A stretch of 64,000 bases of DNA, taken from Rhinopithecus roxellana. Taxonomy: Eukaryota; Chordata; Mammalia; Primates; Cercopithecidae. The stretch spans positions 42,111,711 through 42,175,710 of the forward strand of contig NC_044565.1 of assembly GCF_007565055.1 (NCBI RefSeq), written 5' to 3'. The notes beneath the pieces were generated by a model. It saw only the letters and a program-made list of their open reading frames with translations. It was not told where the DNA came from and did not search any database. Shown here piece by piece: positions 1-10,790 of this stretch (its first letter is position 1; each line of letters starts with the position of its first letter). Made by a program: the position numbers and the translations under genes.

Positions 1-289
1 TATTTGCATGGACCTAGATGCTAGAAATAAAATAGCCATTAAGAAGACTCTCCATTCTATAGGAGTTTAAAAGTCTAATCAAGGGAGAAACCTGAGAAAA
101 TAAATTGTGCAATAGCAGGGCTCAGATGCATTGAGTGAAGTTGGGGAACACATGCTGACAGTGTGGACTGTGCCACCTGGTGGGCTCAAGGCGGGTCTCT
201 AAAGAAAATGATGTTTGTCCTCTGTTCTGGGCAGCAGGGAAAGCGAGGACAAAGGCAAGAAGGTGTGAAGCAGCAGGGCCTATTCATGG

Positions 290-520
290 AACTGCGATTC
301 TCTCAGCTTGAAAGGAGACGGTGAGGCAGGCATGTTCAGAGGTAAGATGAGGATTAGGTCACAGGGCTCGAGTGTGCCAAGCTAAAGAACTTGGCCTTTA
401 TCCTGTACAAATAAAGCTGGTGAAGGCTTTCATAGAAAAGATAATGTAATTAGATTGGCACGTATGCAAATCATTGTGACAGCTGTGTGCAGGTGAACTG
501 GACATGATTAAGAGGGAGGC
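290..520. repeat. Possible ancient interspersed repeat, unassigned
   Basis: The stretch reading CTTGGCCTTTATCCTG, followed by a run on group size and then GTGTGCAGGTGAACTGGAC, resembles a very old mammalian repeat that I have seen in many copies but cannot name. Divergence is high. It could equally be unique sequence. Bases 1-290 show nothing I can assign. Confidence 0.25.
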
Positions 521-694
521 AGTCTTCCTCACAATGTGACTGGGCATAGCCAAGCCTGGAACTAAATATTTAGCATTTGACATACATAATAGGTCTTAAT
601 CTTTGTCTATTTGCTTCGAGGCCTTTGTAAGGTTTTACATTATTAGTTTGCTCATGGGATTTAAAAATCTATGGTCATTTATTTATGGTTTGTC

Positions 695-865
695 TTTGAT
701 CAAGTGTCTTACCTTGTCTGTTTTGGTTTGCTCGTCTATAAAATGAAGAAAATAAAATATTACCTCTCTTACAAAGCTTTTGGGAGGCCTAAATAAGTTT
801 TATCATGTAAAGGGCTTAGCCATGGCATGTACCTCATATACAATTAAGCATAAGTTAATATTATT
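695..865 (+). repeat. MIR SINE fragment
   Basis: The order of blocks follows the MIR consensus in plus orientation: a TTTGCTCGTCTATAAAATGA core, then TATTACCTCTCTTACAAAG, then GGCCTAAATAAGTT, then AAAGGGCTTAG and a tail resembling a string of CTCA-type ends. MIR is a tRNA-derived SINE that stopped moving in early mammals, so 25-30 percent divergence is expected. Sequence from 866 to about 1345 is AT-rich and unassigned. Confidence 0.6.
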
Positions 866-1344
866 TTAACTAAACAGTGAGGCTCATAAACAATCACATT
901 TTTTACTCCAACCAGGGCTGAGAATGTGGCTGTTGGTACATTTTTCAGGCCACTTGATGTCTTCATATTATCGTAGATTGTAGATAATTTTTGAAGAAAA
1001 AAATGTATAATTAGCACTGCTAAATCCCAATCTTAACTCTCATCCCTGAGCTGGAAAGAAAATTCCCTATTGAAATTTTAAAACGCAGTGAATGGAAAAG
1101 TACAATTCTGAATTGGCCCAATTATATATAACTTCGTTCGTAAGTTATAGGAGAGCATTTTCTTTATGAATGTGATCACACACAGAGACACTGAATGACC
1201 CTTGGTGTTCTTCAACGTAGGTGACCTCTTACAACACATCTTGCATTTGTCTTCCTATTCTGGAGTTTGAAAAGCTCATTCTAAAGTGTGCCTTTCCTTG
1301 ATGACAACACTGGCTGTGCTCTTTTAAATGCTTACTAAAGCAGA

Positions 1345-1530
1345 CACCTTATTTCATGCTTTATATCTACTCATTTGAACTTCATTACAATCCAGTGGTA
1401 ATGGTTATATAAGTAGGTGCCATTATTATCACCATTTTGCAGATGAGAAAAGTGAGAGAGAAAAGAGTTTTTGATGCCTGCTCATCTGACTCCAAAGCCC
1501 TATGGAGCTTAATCACTATGCTATATTGTC
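1345..1530 (-). repeat. MIR SINE fragment (minus)
   Basis: Read on the plus strand it shows the reverse-complement MIR core: ACTTCATTACAATCC, GTAGGTGCCATTATTATC, then CATTTTGCAGATGAGAAAAG. The opposite orientation to the MIR near 700 shows these are independent insertions. From 1531 to about 2430 I see no assignable element, only AT-rich sequence with short poly-T and poly-A runs. Confidence 0.6.
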
Positions 1531-2429
1531 TTCATTAAAGTAGCACTAGACATGTCAACTAGCTGTTCAAAAATTATGTATTATTTAATGCATGGGTTAA
1601 CTGATTGAAAAATGGTTACCTTTTATTCTAACATGGAGGAACTCATTTGCACTTTATAAAAACTCACTTTGTTAAAAAGATAGTATGCTTTGAGAATACT
1701 AGAGTGTAGCCAAACATCAAAATTAGAGGTATTAGTGTGCTAAGTTGAATTACTCCTTAACCTATTGATTAATAAAACAGAAGAAAACAGCACCTTTTCA
1801 AGTTTTTTTTTTTCGTTGAGAGTAATTGGATTCAAATTCACATCTGTAGCATTAAACCAGTGTTTTCAACCTTTTTTCCCCCTTCCCAATTGTTTAACCT
1901 CTATCTACATCTCTGGCATACATTTAAGACTTTATTTGTGAATATTCGGATAAGCACTTTGCCTCTAAGGGTATTGTTCAGGACCCAGCATCATTGTTAC
2001 AGCTGTAATTGTAACTATCAAGACACAGTTCTTTGTAATTAGAAAGTCAAGATGGTATTCAGCAGTATGGCAGCACAGACTTACATTTGCTAGGCTATTA
2101 GAAAAAAAAAAAATGTTTACAGAGAAAACAGTGTCATTGTTTAGTGCTCTTAATTGACCATCTGCCTGGTAAAGAAATGTCCAAAGAAGGATAAATAAGA
2201 CTATAGTACACTTATTTATTTATTTTCTTTGTGCAGTGAGGAAATTAGGAAAAGCAACAGCAGAGGCAAACTAGATAATACGTTTCTAAATCAGGCTGCA
2301 AGTGCAATCATGCCATGCATATGTTTCTTTTTAAATTTCTTCCAGTGTCAAGACAAAGACCTATGGCCTCGTCAAAGTTTGCTTAAGATGAATGTTTTAG
2401 ACTGCCCCTCAAGTTCCTTGGCAATATGG

Positions 2430-2740
2430 TTCTCACCTTCCTGTTCCCATTCTCTCCCACAAATCCCCCTTGCGTGGATACGCTGCTCTAACCACCCTGC
2501 TTTGTTCTCTGATGCACAGTTTCTACAGATAAATGCTCTCTCCTCTGTGCTTTTTCTTAAGCTAGTTCTATCCCTATCTTCTCCCTTCCAGCTATAGAAA
2601 GCTTACTCGTTCCTCCAAGAGCTAGGTCAAGTATTTCTCCCCCACCACCTATCCCTGTGTCTTTTTCTGACCATCCAGGAAGACCAAAATCTTCCTCCTC
2701 CAAACTTTTCTAACACTTATTATTTTCCCATTCACTTGGC
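2430..2740 (+). repeat. Possible L2 LINE 3' fragment
   Basis: A pyrimidine-rich stretch with the block order seen in L2 3' ends: a TCTCTCCTCTGTGC part, then CAAGAGCTAGGTCAAGT, then CCATCCAGGAAGACC, then TTCTAACACTTATTATT. The 122-codon open frame here (2229-2597) has no recognisable protein content. Divergence is high, so the assignment is tentative. Confidence 0.35.
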
Positions 2741-2912
2741 AGTGGAAGGTGACCTGCCTGGTGACGTTCTTCTGTTGTGCTGGAACCATTATTCAAATTA
2801 AGCTTTTCCATTTGCATCCTCATATGCTTCTGTTTTGACTCTCTCCTTGCAATGTTCTCTTCCTAAAATTCTGTCTTATTCTTCTTTGAATTCCCCCCAA
2901 AATGCCCATCAC

Positions 2913-2961
2913 TATATATATATATATATATATGTTTTTTTTTTTTTTTTTTTTTTTTTTT
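2913..2961. repeat. (TA)n plus poly(T) simple repeat
   Basis: About 21 bases of alternating TA are followed by a run of about 27 T. This may be the remnant tail of a decayed minus-strand retroelement, but no body is recognisable beside it. Length is likely to vary between individuals. Confidence 0.9.
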
Positions 2962-3074
2962 ACTAGATTTCAAAAATCTAACTAGCACTCAGGGTCCTGC
3001 AAAATGTTTATGATTCATCTTTTCACACAACCAAATAAACCCAGACTGATTTGACCCTCAAAGCATGTTTTAAT

Positions 3075-3270
3075 TCTCTTCAATGAATACACCGAGCACC
3101 TATTATGTGCCTGACTTTCTGCGAAGCCTTGGGGATGCTGAGAAGAATCAGTCGTGGTCCTTTGTCTCAAGGAGCTTACCTCTGGAAAATGATCTCTGGT
3201 GGAGTCACATTTCAAGGAGAAAGGGGTGCAAGAAAATACAGGAAGCATCAAAATCAGAAGGTAAGTTTCT
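3075..3270 (-). repeat. L2 LINE 3' end fragment (minus)
   Basis: The blocks ATGAATACACCGAGCACC, TATTATGTGCC, GCCTTGGGGATGCTGAGA and CAAGGAGCTTACC match the reverse complement of an L2 tail, in which the active strand reads AGGCACTCAATAAAT near its 3' end. A 65-codon frame runs through it, and GTAAGT follows AGAAG at about 3260. I regard the frame and donor-like site as chance. From 3280 to about 4060 nothing is assigned. Confidence 0.42.
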
Positions 3271-4059
3271 TGGAATTTGATTCAGATTACTAAGAGTAAT
3301 TTTGACAAGGCTTTTCAGTAGTTACCAAAAACCCAGGTTCACACTGATGGACCAGTTCTTTTGATGGGTCACACTGGTGCACAGCTTGCAGAAAAGGCTA
3401 CAGCAAATTGCTCTTGCCAGGAGGGAAAACAATATGTGGTACCCAGGACAGATCTGCTCCCAGATTCAGTAATTTGGGTCCTATTCCATGTCCAAAAAGC
3501 AAGGAGCAGCTGGTCTTGAGAAGATTATCTGTTGTGCTATATGGATGTCCTTCTGCCCAGGGTCTGAATTGGTTTTCCTCCCAAGACAGTGAGTGACCAG
3601 GCTTATGCTTGGGTACCTGCCTCTTCCAGGATCACAGATGGAAGCCCCCATTACAGCCATGCACAGATTCACCACAATATGGAAACCCTTCAAGCAGGAA
3701 ATGGAACAAAAACACAAAATATGACCTGACCCAATACTAGCCTCAAATTCTAGTGGATAACTCTACTTGGTATTTTTTCTCTGTAGTTCTCTGGAGACAA
3801 TGGAAGCCTGGTTCACTAGAAGATATTTTTTAAGACTTAAGCAAATACTGTTTTTAACAATGTCTCTGACCCAGTCTTTCCCTCTCCAACTCAGTTATTC
3901 TTAGAGCATTTTATATACTTTATACATTTTGTAGTGTTTCCCGGAAAATGACACCCGCTGAGTAGCCATGTAACTGAACTGGTCACTCCTTGTGCATAAC
4001 AATTACTACTACAGATAGGTTCATATTTTTCTGCTACCCTGTTATCCTAAGTTATTAAA

Positions 4060-4355
4060 GGCCACACACAGGCTTTCGCTCTTGTTTTTGTGCCTCCTTG
4101 AAATAGTCTTCCCAGGATCTCCTCATAGCTCAATTTTTCTTACTTATTTTACGTCTCTGCTGAAATTCTGCCCTATCATTAAACTCTTCTTAACCTCCAT
4201 ATATAAAGAGCAATGTTTACTTCAAACACACCCTGTTTAACTGTTCCCTATAGCTAAGCTCATTAAAGCAGAGGGTTTATTTCTACCCACCCCTACACAT
4301 GGGTATATCTCAGACCATTTTATAGGTATTCAATAAATATATGTTTAATAAACTA
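4060..4355 (+). repeat. L2 LINE 3' end fragment
   Basis: The sequence follows the L2 3' end in plus orientation: TGCCTCCTTGAAATAG, CGTCTCTGCTGAAATTC, AACTCTTCTTAACCTCC, and the diagnostic tail ATTCAATAAATATATG ending near 4350. Divergence is heavy. Confidence 0.45.
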
Positions 4356-4414
4356 ACTCATTTTCAGAGATACTTGGCTAGGGGCCTTATTGTGATTTCA
4401 TAAAGAAATCTGTA

Positions 4415-4575
4415 GAATTTCTGGGATTTGGAGTCCTATAGTCCCATAGTCCTGGGTTTGGATCCCATTATTGACCATGACCAAGTTTTCCCTCCCTAAG
4501 CTTGTTTTCTTAACTTCTGAGGAGAGATAATAGCATTGATCTCTTTAGAGTGGTGGTGGGAATAGCTTGAGAGAA
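4415..4575 (+). repeat. MIR SINE fragment
   Basis: Plus-orientation MIR blocks are seen in order: TTTGGAGTCCTATAGTCC, CCTGGGTTTGGATCCC, a GACCAAGTT part, then CTAAGCTTGTTTTCTT and GAGGAGAGATAATAGCA. The tRNA-like head is clearer than in the other MIR copies of the window. Confidence 0.6.
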
Positions 4576-4830
4576 GCTCACAGGAGCATGTGTCTACAAC
4601 AGCAAGGTATCCAGCATATGCAGATTATTTTCTCACCCTCCTTTTGTGCTGCTAGTTTCCTTCTGTCTCTTCCTAATTTCTTGCTCCCACATCCTCCATT
4701 TTCTCCTTCCCTTCTTATTTTTTGTCAATCCTTTTCTTCATTTCCTGCATCCATTCTGTCCCTCTGTATTAGGAGTGGAGATAACCTGAGGACTTCCATT
4801 CTGCATTTGCTTCAGTAGCCCTCTCAAAGC

Positions 4831-5093
4831 ATACACACACACACACACACATACACAGAGACACAGACACACACACACAGAGAAACACACACACACACAC
4901 AGACATACACACAGACATGCACACACAGACACATACACAGAGACACACACACACACGGACACACACACACACAGAGACACACACACAGACACACACACAC
5001 ACAAACACACACAGACATACACAGACACACACACACAGAGAAACACACACACATAGACACACACATAGACACAAGACACACACACACACACAA
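4831..5093. repeat. CA-rich microsatellite with CAGA interruptions
   Basis: About 260 bases are built almost wholly of ACAC dinucleotides broken by CAGA, CATA and CACGG units. The pattern suggests an old (CA)n array with repeated internal slippage. It produces overlapping cysteine/valine-rich open frames on the minus strand (152, 106 and 103 codons) and threonine/histidine-rich frames on the plus strand. All are artefacts of the repeat. Alternating purine-pyrimidine DNA of this kind can adopt Z-DNA. Confidence 0.97.
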
Positions 5094-6113
5094 AGCTCCT
5101 ATTCCTAGCTTTTTGAAAGATTTGCACAGAACCATATCTCATTTTTTCAACATAACTTAACAAAATATTTGCCTTTATTGTCATGTATTTCTCCATTGAA
5201 ACTTTTTGCAGACCCCAAATTTTTCTCAGCTATCTAAGAATCACAATGTAGACTACTTCTTTGGGGCACTCACGGATAGAGGCTATTTTTCTCTTCATCC
5301 TTTGTGCCATGACAACCGTATGTAGTCTAAGGAGTTACATGAAACACTGCAATGAACACATGTGTTCAGGTAGAGATTGATATTACTTTGTCATAAGGGA
5401 AAATTAACACAGATTTTTTCAGTATTGTGGTAATCTTAGTTTAGGTGGAAGCCTTTACTTTATCGGGCTTTGAGAAGACATTATTTCTAGTATTTCCTGG
5501 TGAGAAGACTGAAGCAAATTTAGGTAACAGATTGGCCAACACTGAAATACAACTGCAGAAGTTCCAGAACTTAGAATAATGCCTGGAAAACAGCTAATTC
5601 TGGCCTCAATTTGGATTACATAGAAACTCAGTTACAGTGTGTAAACCAAACAGAAGGGAATTTGTTAGTCTCATATGACTAGAGGTACAGTGACAGATCA
5701 TCCAGGACTGGTACCATGGCCTAATGGCATCTTAGTGATGCAGCATCTACAAGAATTCCTTGTGATCCAGACCAGGAGAAGGAGGAAAGGGAAAAGAGTA
5801 ATGGCAGATTCCTATTTAGAACACATTTAGAACACATTGACCAGGACGGAGTTCCATGGCTACCCCAGCTCTGATGGAAGTGAAGAATGAGGCACTTTGA
5901 CTCTAATCTCTATGATAGAGGCTGGCATAAAGGAATATTGCTGGAATGGATAGTAAAAAGTATCTACAACAAAACTATTTGTAAATAAATGAGATAATTT
6001 TTTAAAAGAATGAATTTGGCATTTTAGAGCCAAATGATGACACATTTCCATCTTTTTATTTTACCGGAAAGAAAACTGCAGAGGTCAATGTATTCTTTTA
6101 AGTTCACACAACA
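5094..6113. other. Unassigned sequence, no gene seen
   Basis: No convincing ORF, promoter or named repeat is visible. The part from about 5640 to 5860 has the look of a strongly decayed transposon (duplicated TTTAGAACACATT near 5815-5838), but I cannot assign it. Confidence 0.5.
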
Positions 6114-6462
6114 CCTTAGTCCATTCCTGAAGTTATTTTAAAAACATGAGATTGGGTAATTTATAAAGCAAAGAAATATATATTCCTACATTTCTGGAGG
6201 CTGAGAAGTCTAAGATCAAGGTAGCAGCAGATTTGGCATCTGGTGAGGATCTTCTTGCTGCATCTTCACATGGTGGAAGGGTAGAAGAATACAAGAACCT
6301 AGCTAGTTCCCTCCAGCCCTTTAATAAGGGCACTAATCCCATTTACCAGGGTAGAGGCCTCATGACCTAATCATTTCCCAAAGGTCCCACCTTTTAACAA
6401 CGTCACCTCAAGGTTTACGTTCAACATGTGAATTTAGAGGGACATATATTGATATTATAACA
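6114..6462 (-). mobile_element. MaLR 3' LTR (MLT1/MST type)
   Basis: This is the left LTR of a proviral MaLR lying on the minus strand. On the plus strand it begins CCTTAGTCCATTCC (decayed TGTTAGTCC), contains GAGATTGGGTAATTTATAAAG, the purine-rich middle with CATGGTGGAAGGGTAGAAG, and CTCATGACCTAATCA, and ends near TATTATAACA. The right LTR at 9323-9664 has the same block order. MaLRs are non-autonomous ERV-L relatives, long extinct. Confidence 0.8.
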
Positions 6463-9322
6463 TTCTGCCCCATCCCCAAAAGTTTATGTGCTTTTTACAT
6501 ACAAAATACATTTATTTTATCCCAATAGCCCTCAAAGTCTTAACTTATTGCAGCATCCATTTTAAAGTCTAAGTCCAAAGTCTCATCTAAATATCATCTA
6601 AATCAGATATGGGTGAGACTCAAAGCATGATTCATCCTGAGGCAATTTTCTCTCTAGCTGTGAGCCTGTGAAATTAAACAAACTATGTGCTTCCAAAGTA
6701 CAATAATGGGACAGACATAGGATAAACATTCTCATTCCCAAAAGGAGACATGGGAAAGAAGAAAGGAGAATCAGTTTCCAAATAAGTTCAAAACCAACAA
6801 TGCAACCTACATTAAATCTTGAGACTTGAGAATAATCTCCAACTCCATGTCTTGCCTTCTGACATTGGGGCAGGGATCTCCAGGATTTTAGGGAGACTCT
6901 TGATGCTTTGGTGGGCACATCCCATGCAGAATCTCTCAGGAGTTGGAGTCAGGTGCTTCCAGCTCCCCCAGACTGGTACTGCATACTGGTGGCTCTACAG
7001 TTATAGAGACTCGAGGTGGCCCCATCCTTATGGCTTTGATAGGCATTGAGGTAATGGAGGCTGTCTGCAGGGCTTAAACCTGCGGTAGTACTCTGCCTGG
7101 GCCCCAGGGCTCTCCAATGCATCCTTTAAAATCTTGGTGGAGGTAGCCGTGCCTCCACAGCTCTTGCACTCTGACCACCTGCAGAGCTGGCACCCTGTGG
7201 ATGCCAACAATGTTTACTGCTTGTACTTTCCAAATGGACAGCCCAAGTTGTACCTGTGCTGGCTTGTGCCACAGCTAGGGTGGCCAAGGAATGGTACACT
7301 GGAATGTCAGGAGCAAAAACTCGAGCCAGCTCTGGACAGAGGGTCCCAAGGTCCCATGGGTGTCCTGAGCTTCTCCTTTGAAATCATTCAGCCCTCAAAG
7401 GCTCATGATGAGAGAGGCGGCTACAGAGGTCTACAAAATGCCTTCAGGATCATTCTTCCATTATCTTGATTAATAACATCTGGCTTCCTTATATCCATAT
7501 TAATCTCCTTATCAAACATTCCTTTGACCACACCCTTGGTTTTCTCTCTTGAGCATACTTATTTTATTCTTTACATGTCTAGACTGAGAATTTTCCAAAT
7601 CTTTAGGTTTTGCTTCCCTTTTGATTGTAAACCTATCTTTAATTTCTCTCTTCTGTTTTACTGTAAGAAGTTGAAAGAAGCAATGAAGCATCCTGAGCAC
7701 TTCCCTGAGAGATTTATTCGGCCAAGTACCTTAGTTCACTTAAGTTCTGTCTTTCAGGAAGCACCAGAACGTGAACACAATTCAGACAACTTTTTTGCCA
7801 CCTTAAAACAAGCATAGCCTTTTCTCCAATTTCCAATACCTTGTTCCTCATTTCCATTGAAGACCTCATCAGAATGGCCTTTACCTTCCATACAGTCATG
7901 TATCACTTAACAATGGGGGTACTGTCTGAGAAATACATTGTTGGGCAATTTTGTCATTGTGTGGACATCACAGAGTGCACTTACACAAACCTATAAGGTA
8001 TAGCCTACTATATACCAAGGCTGTATATGGTATAGCCTATTGCCTCTAGGCTATAACTCTGTACAGCATATTACTGTGCTGAATACTGTAGGTGGCTGCC
8101 ACATAATGGTATGCACTTGTATATCTAAACATACCTAAACATAGAAAACATACAGTAAAAATATGGTATAAAAGACAAAAATATGGTACATCTGTATAGG
8201 ACATTTACCATGAATGAAGCTTTTATGACTGAAAATTGCTTTGGGTGAGTCAATGAATGACAGGTGAGTGAATATGAAGGCCTAGGACTTTACTGTATAC
8301 CATTGTAGACTTTATAAACACTATACACCTGGAGTACATTAAATTTATTTAAAATTTTTTTCTTTCTATACTAACAAATTAACCTTGGCTTATTGTAAAA
8401 TGTTTACTTTATAAACTTTTTGTTGTTTTTAATTTTTGACTCATTTTAAATAACACAGCTTAAAACACAAGCATATTGTACAGCTGTACACAAATATTTT
8501 CCTTCTATTAATTATTCTCTAAGCTTGCTTCCATTATTTATGTATTTGTTATTTTTACTTTATAAGTTTTTAGATAAAAACAGGACATAAACATACACAT
8601 TAGCCTAGCCCTATACGTAGTCAGGATCATCAATATCACCATTTTCCAGCTATACATCTTGTCCCACTGGAAACTCTGTAGTGGTAATAAAATGCATGGA
8701 ACTATCATCTCTTATGATAAAAATGCCTTCTTTTGGAGTACCTTCTGAAGGACCTGCCTGAGGTTGTTTTATATTGAACTTTCTTATTTTTAATAAGTAG
8801 AAGGAATACATTCTAAAATAACAATAAAAAGTATAGTATGATAAATACACAAACTGGTAATGTAGTTATTTATTATCATTATCAAGTATTATGTACTGTA
8901 CATAATTGTATGTCCTATTCTTGTATATGACTGAAAGTACAGTAGGTTTGTTTATACCAACATCACCACAAACACATGAGTAATGTGTTCTGCTACAATG
9001 TTCTGATGGCTATAACATCACTAGGAAATAGGAATATAGGAATTTTTTTTAGCTCCATTATAATGGAGTTTACAGGACCACTGTTGTGTACATGCTTTAT
9101 TATTAACTGAAATGTTGTTATGCAGCACACTGCAACATTCTGATCATGACCAGTTAAGTAATCTCAAAGAAGATTAAGGCTTTCTCTATAGCTCTCCTCT
9201 TCAGAGCCCCCTAAGAATAGTCCCTTTGAGGCTCAGCCTCTACCCACTACCCAATTTCAAAGTCACTTCCACATCTTTATGTATTGGGTATAGTCAAATG
9301 CCACTCTCAGTACCAGTTTCTG
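6463..9322 (-). mobile_element. MaLR internal region, interrupted by a Tigger element
   Basis: Between two like-oriented LTRs lies sequence with the typical MaLR internal phrases on the plus strand: AAGTCTTAACTTATTGCAGC, AAGTCTCATCTAAATATC, ACTCCATGTCTTGCC, and at the right end AATTTCAAAGTCACTTCC followed by CTCTCAGTACCAGTTTC. The last lies just inside the 5' LTR, where the tRNA primer-binding site belongs. MaLR internals carry only degenerate gag-like coding. The open frames here (for example 106 and 111 codons) are broken and I would not call a protein. The true internal sequence is 6463-7892 and 9133-9322, the remainder being the nested transposon. Confidence 0.75.
7893..9132 (+). mobile_element. 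Tigger-type DNA transposon (Tigger3/4-like)
   Basis: The left end reads CAGTCATGTATCACTTAACA and the right end, reverse-complemented, CAGTGTGCTGCATAACAACA. These are imperfect terminal inverted repeats of about 20 bp. The left flank has the expected TA target dinucleotide (7891-7892), and the right flank CA is probably mutated. Internal blocks such as CTATAAGGTATAGCCTAC and GGCCTAGGACTTTACTGTA match the Tigger3/Tigger4 family as I remember it. At 1.24 kb it is an internally deleted, non-autonomous copy with no transposase frame. It lies inside the MaLR, so it inserted later. Confidence 0.7.
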
Positions 9323-9664
9323 TGTTAGTCCGTTTCTGATACTATAGCAAAATACTTTAGACTGAATATTTTGTAACAAACAGAAATGTGTTTCTCATAG
9401 TTCTGGAGGCTGGAAAGTCCAAGATCAAGATACCAGCAGATTCATTGTCTGATGAGGGCCTTCTGGCCTTGTCATTGTATGGCAAGAGGGCAGAAGGGCA
9501 ATAGGGTCTAGCTAGTTCCCTCTAGCCCTTGTATTAGGGTATTAATGCCATTCATGAGAGCAGTGCCCTCATGACCTGATTCCCCTCCATCAGGTCTCAC
9601 CTTTTGATATCCTTACCTTGAAGTTTAAGTTCCAACATACGGACTTTGGTTTCTCAAACCACAG
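9323..9664 (-). mobile_element. MaLR 5' LTR (MLT1/MST type)
   Basis: This is the right LTR of the same provirus and, since the element is on the minus strand, its 5' LTR. It starts TGTTAGTCCGTTTCTGA and contains AGTTCTGGAGGCTGGAAAG, GGCAAGAGGGCAGAAGG, CTCATGACCTGATTCC and TTTAAGTTCCAACATACGG. It parallels 6114-6462 block by block, with the divergence expected of an LTR pair more than 50 million years old. Confidence 0.78.
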
Positions 9665-10417
9665 TGCCCAGGAATTATAGTTCTCAGACACTAAGATAAG
9701 TGAGCTGATTGCCAGCAAGGTCCTCTTGTTACAACATGCCACCTGCTGGTCCTTCACATTCCCTACCTTTAGTATGCAGGGCTATGACTGGGGAAGATGA
9801 AGTAGCAGGTCAGACCTACTCCTTGAGAAAGCCACAGTGGCTCCATCTTTCCATGAGTACACTTATTGCAGGTCTCTCTGCATTCACCATTAAAAGAAAA
9901 ATAGATGAACACATTGAAGCTCAGAACATTTGAATTAGTTACTCTTGAATCACCCAACTAGGAATGGACAAAGTCATGATTTAAATTCAAAGGTTTTGAG
10001 ATGCACAGACACTAAGTTGCAAAAGAAATATTTTGTGTTACTTCATTTTAATGTAAGTAATCAGCTTTTATGATTCACTTATGAAATATTTGTTTTACTC
10101 TTTAAAAAATATTTATTTTAAATTATTATTATTATTTAACTAGGTGATTCATTTTTTTCTAAGGAAACTGAAAGAGTAATGTCGTATAAATGACACCACA
10201 TCAGGCAGCAAATATGCCTTTTTTTCTTCAGTCAAATGAGAAAAAAATTCCTCCCTGGACTCTTAGTCTGAGTGTACCATGGAGCTGGCAGAGCTGGAGG
10301 AAGAAACAAGCTCCATCTATCCCCTCATACCTAGCCCATTGCAATCTTATCAGCATTGGAGAGAGGACTAGCCAAGTCCATGCATAAAGATATCAAGTCT
10401 TTATGCATTGTTTTCTG
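9665..10417. other. Unassigned sequence
   Basis: I see AT-rich sequence with an (ATT)n stretch near 10117-10138. The short frame starting at 9709 shows no family resemblance and is not called as a gene. Confidence 0.5.
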
Positions 10418-10560
10418 CTTTAGGGCCTCTCAAACTTTGAAGCTTATGTACATGGCCCTGTAGCTTTGTTAAAATGTGGATTCTGGTCAGTAGACTGGGT
10501 GTGGTCTTAGATTTAGTATTTCTAATAAGTTCCCAGGTGATGCTGATGCTTCTGGTCCCA
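10418..10560 (+). mobile_element. MER5A-like hAT-Charlie MITE fragment
   Basis: The order CCTCTCAAACTTTGAAG, GTTAAAATGTGGATTC, TTTAGTATTTCTAATAAG, TTCCCAGGTGATGCTGATGC matches MER5A in plus orientation. The final 25-30 bp terminal inverted repeat appears lost. MER5A is a non-autonomous Charlie relative. Confidence 0.7.
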
Positions 10561-10589
10561 TCTGTCACTTTCTACCCAGTGACCCTGTT

Positions 10590-10790
10590 TTGTTCTTTTC
10601 TTCAAAGCACTCATTACCCCTGAACTATCATATCCTGATGTGTAAAAACCCACCTGCTCTCCACTAGAATGTCACATCTTTGGGTCAGCAGCTGAGTTGT
10701 TGTTGTTCACCTTTGATGTTTAGCACCTAGATTAGTGGTTAGTTTATAGGAGAGACTTCCCCAAATATCCAGTGAATACATTAATTAATC
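10590..10790 (+). repeat. L2 LINE 3' end fragment
   Basis: Blocks TAGAATGTCACATCTTTGG, TTGATGTTTAGCACCTAG and a decayed AATAAAT-like end follow the L2 3' terminus. From 10791 to about 12710 the sequence is unassigned AT-rich DNA with no gene signal. A short poly-A run lies at 10854-10866. Confidence 0.4.

Noticed and set aside
3083..3280. 65-codon frame followed by a GTAAGT donor-like site as a possible exon
   Set aside because: It lies in an antisense L2 fragment, has no acceptor or frame conservation that I can see, and single donor-like words are frequent.
4831..5093. CRISPR-like repeat array
   Set aside because: No constant repeat with unique spacers. The unit is a dinucleotide with drift.
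4738..5196. 152-, 106- and 103-codon cysteine/valine-rich frames on the minus strand
   Set aside because: They are translations of the CA microsatellite in several frames at once, and no start or flanking coding signal exists.
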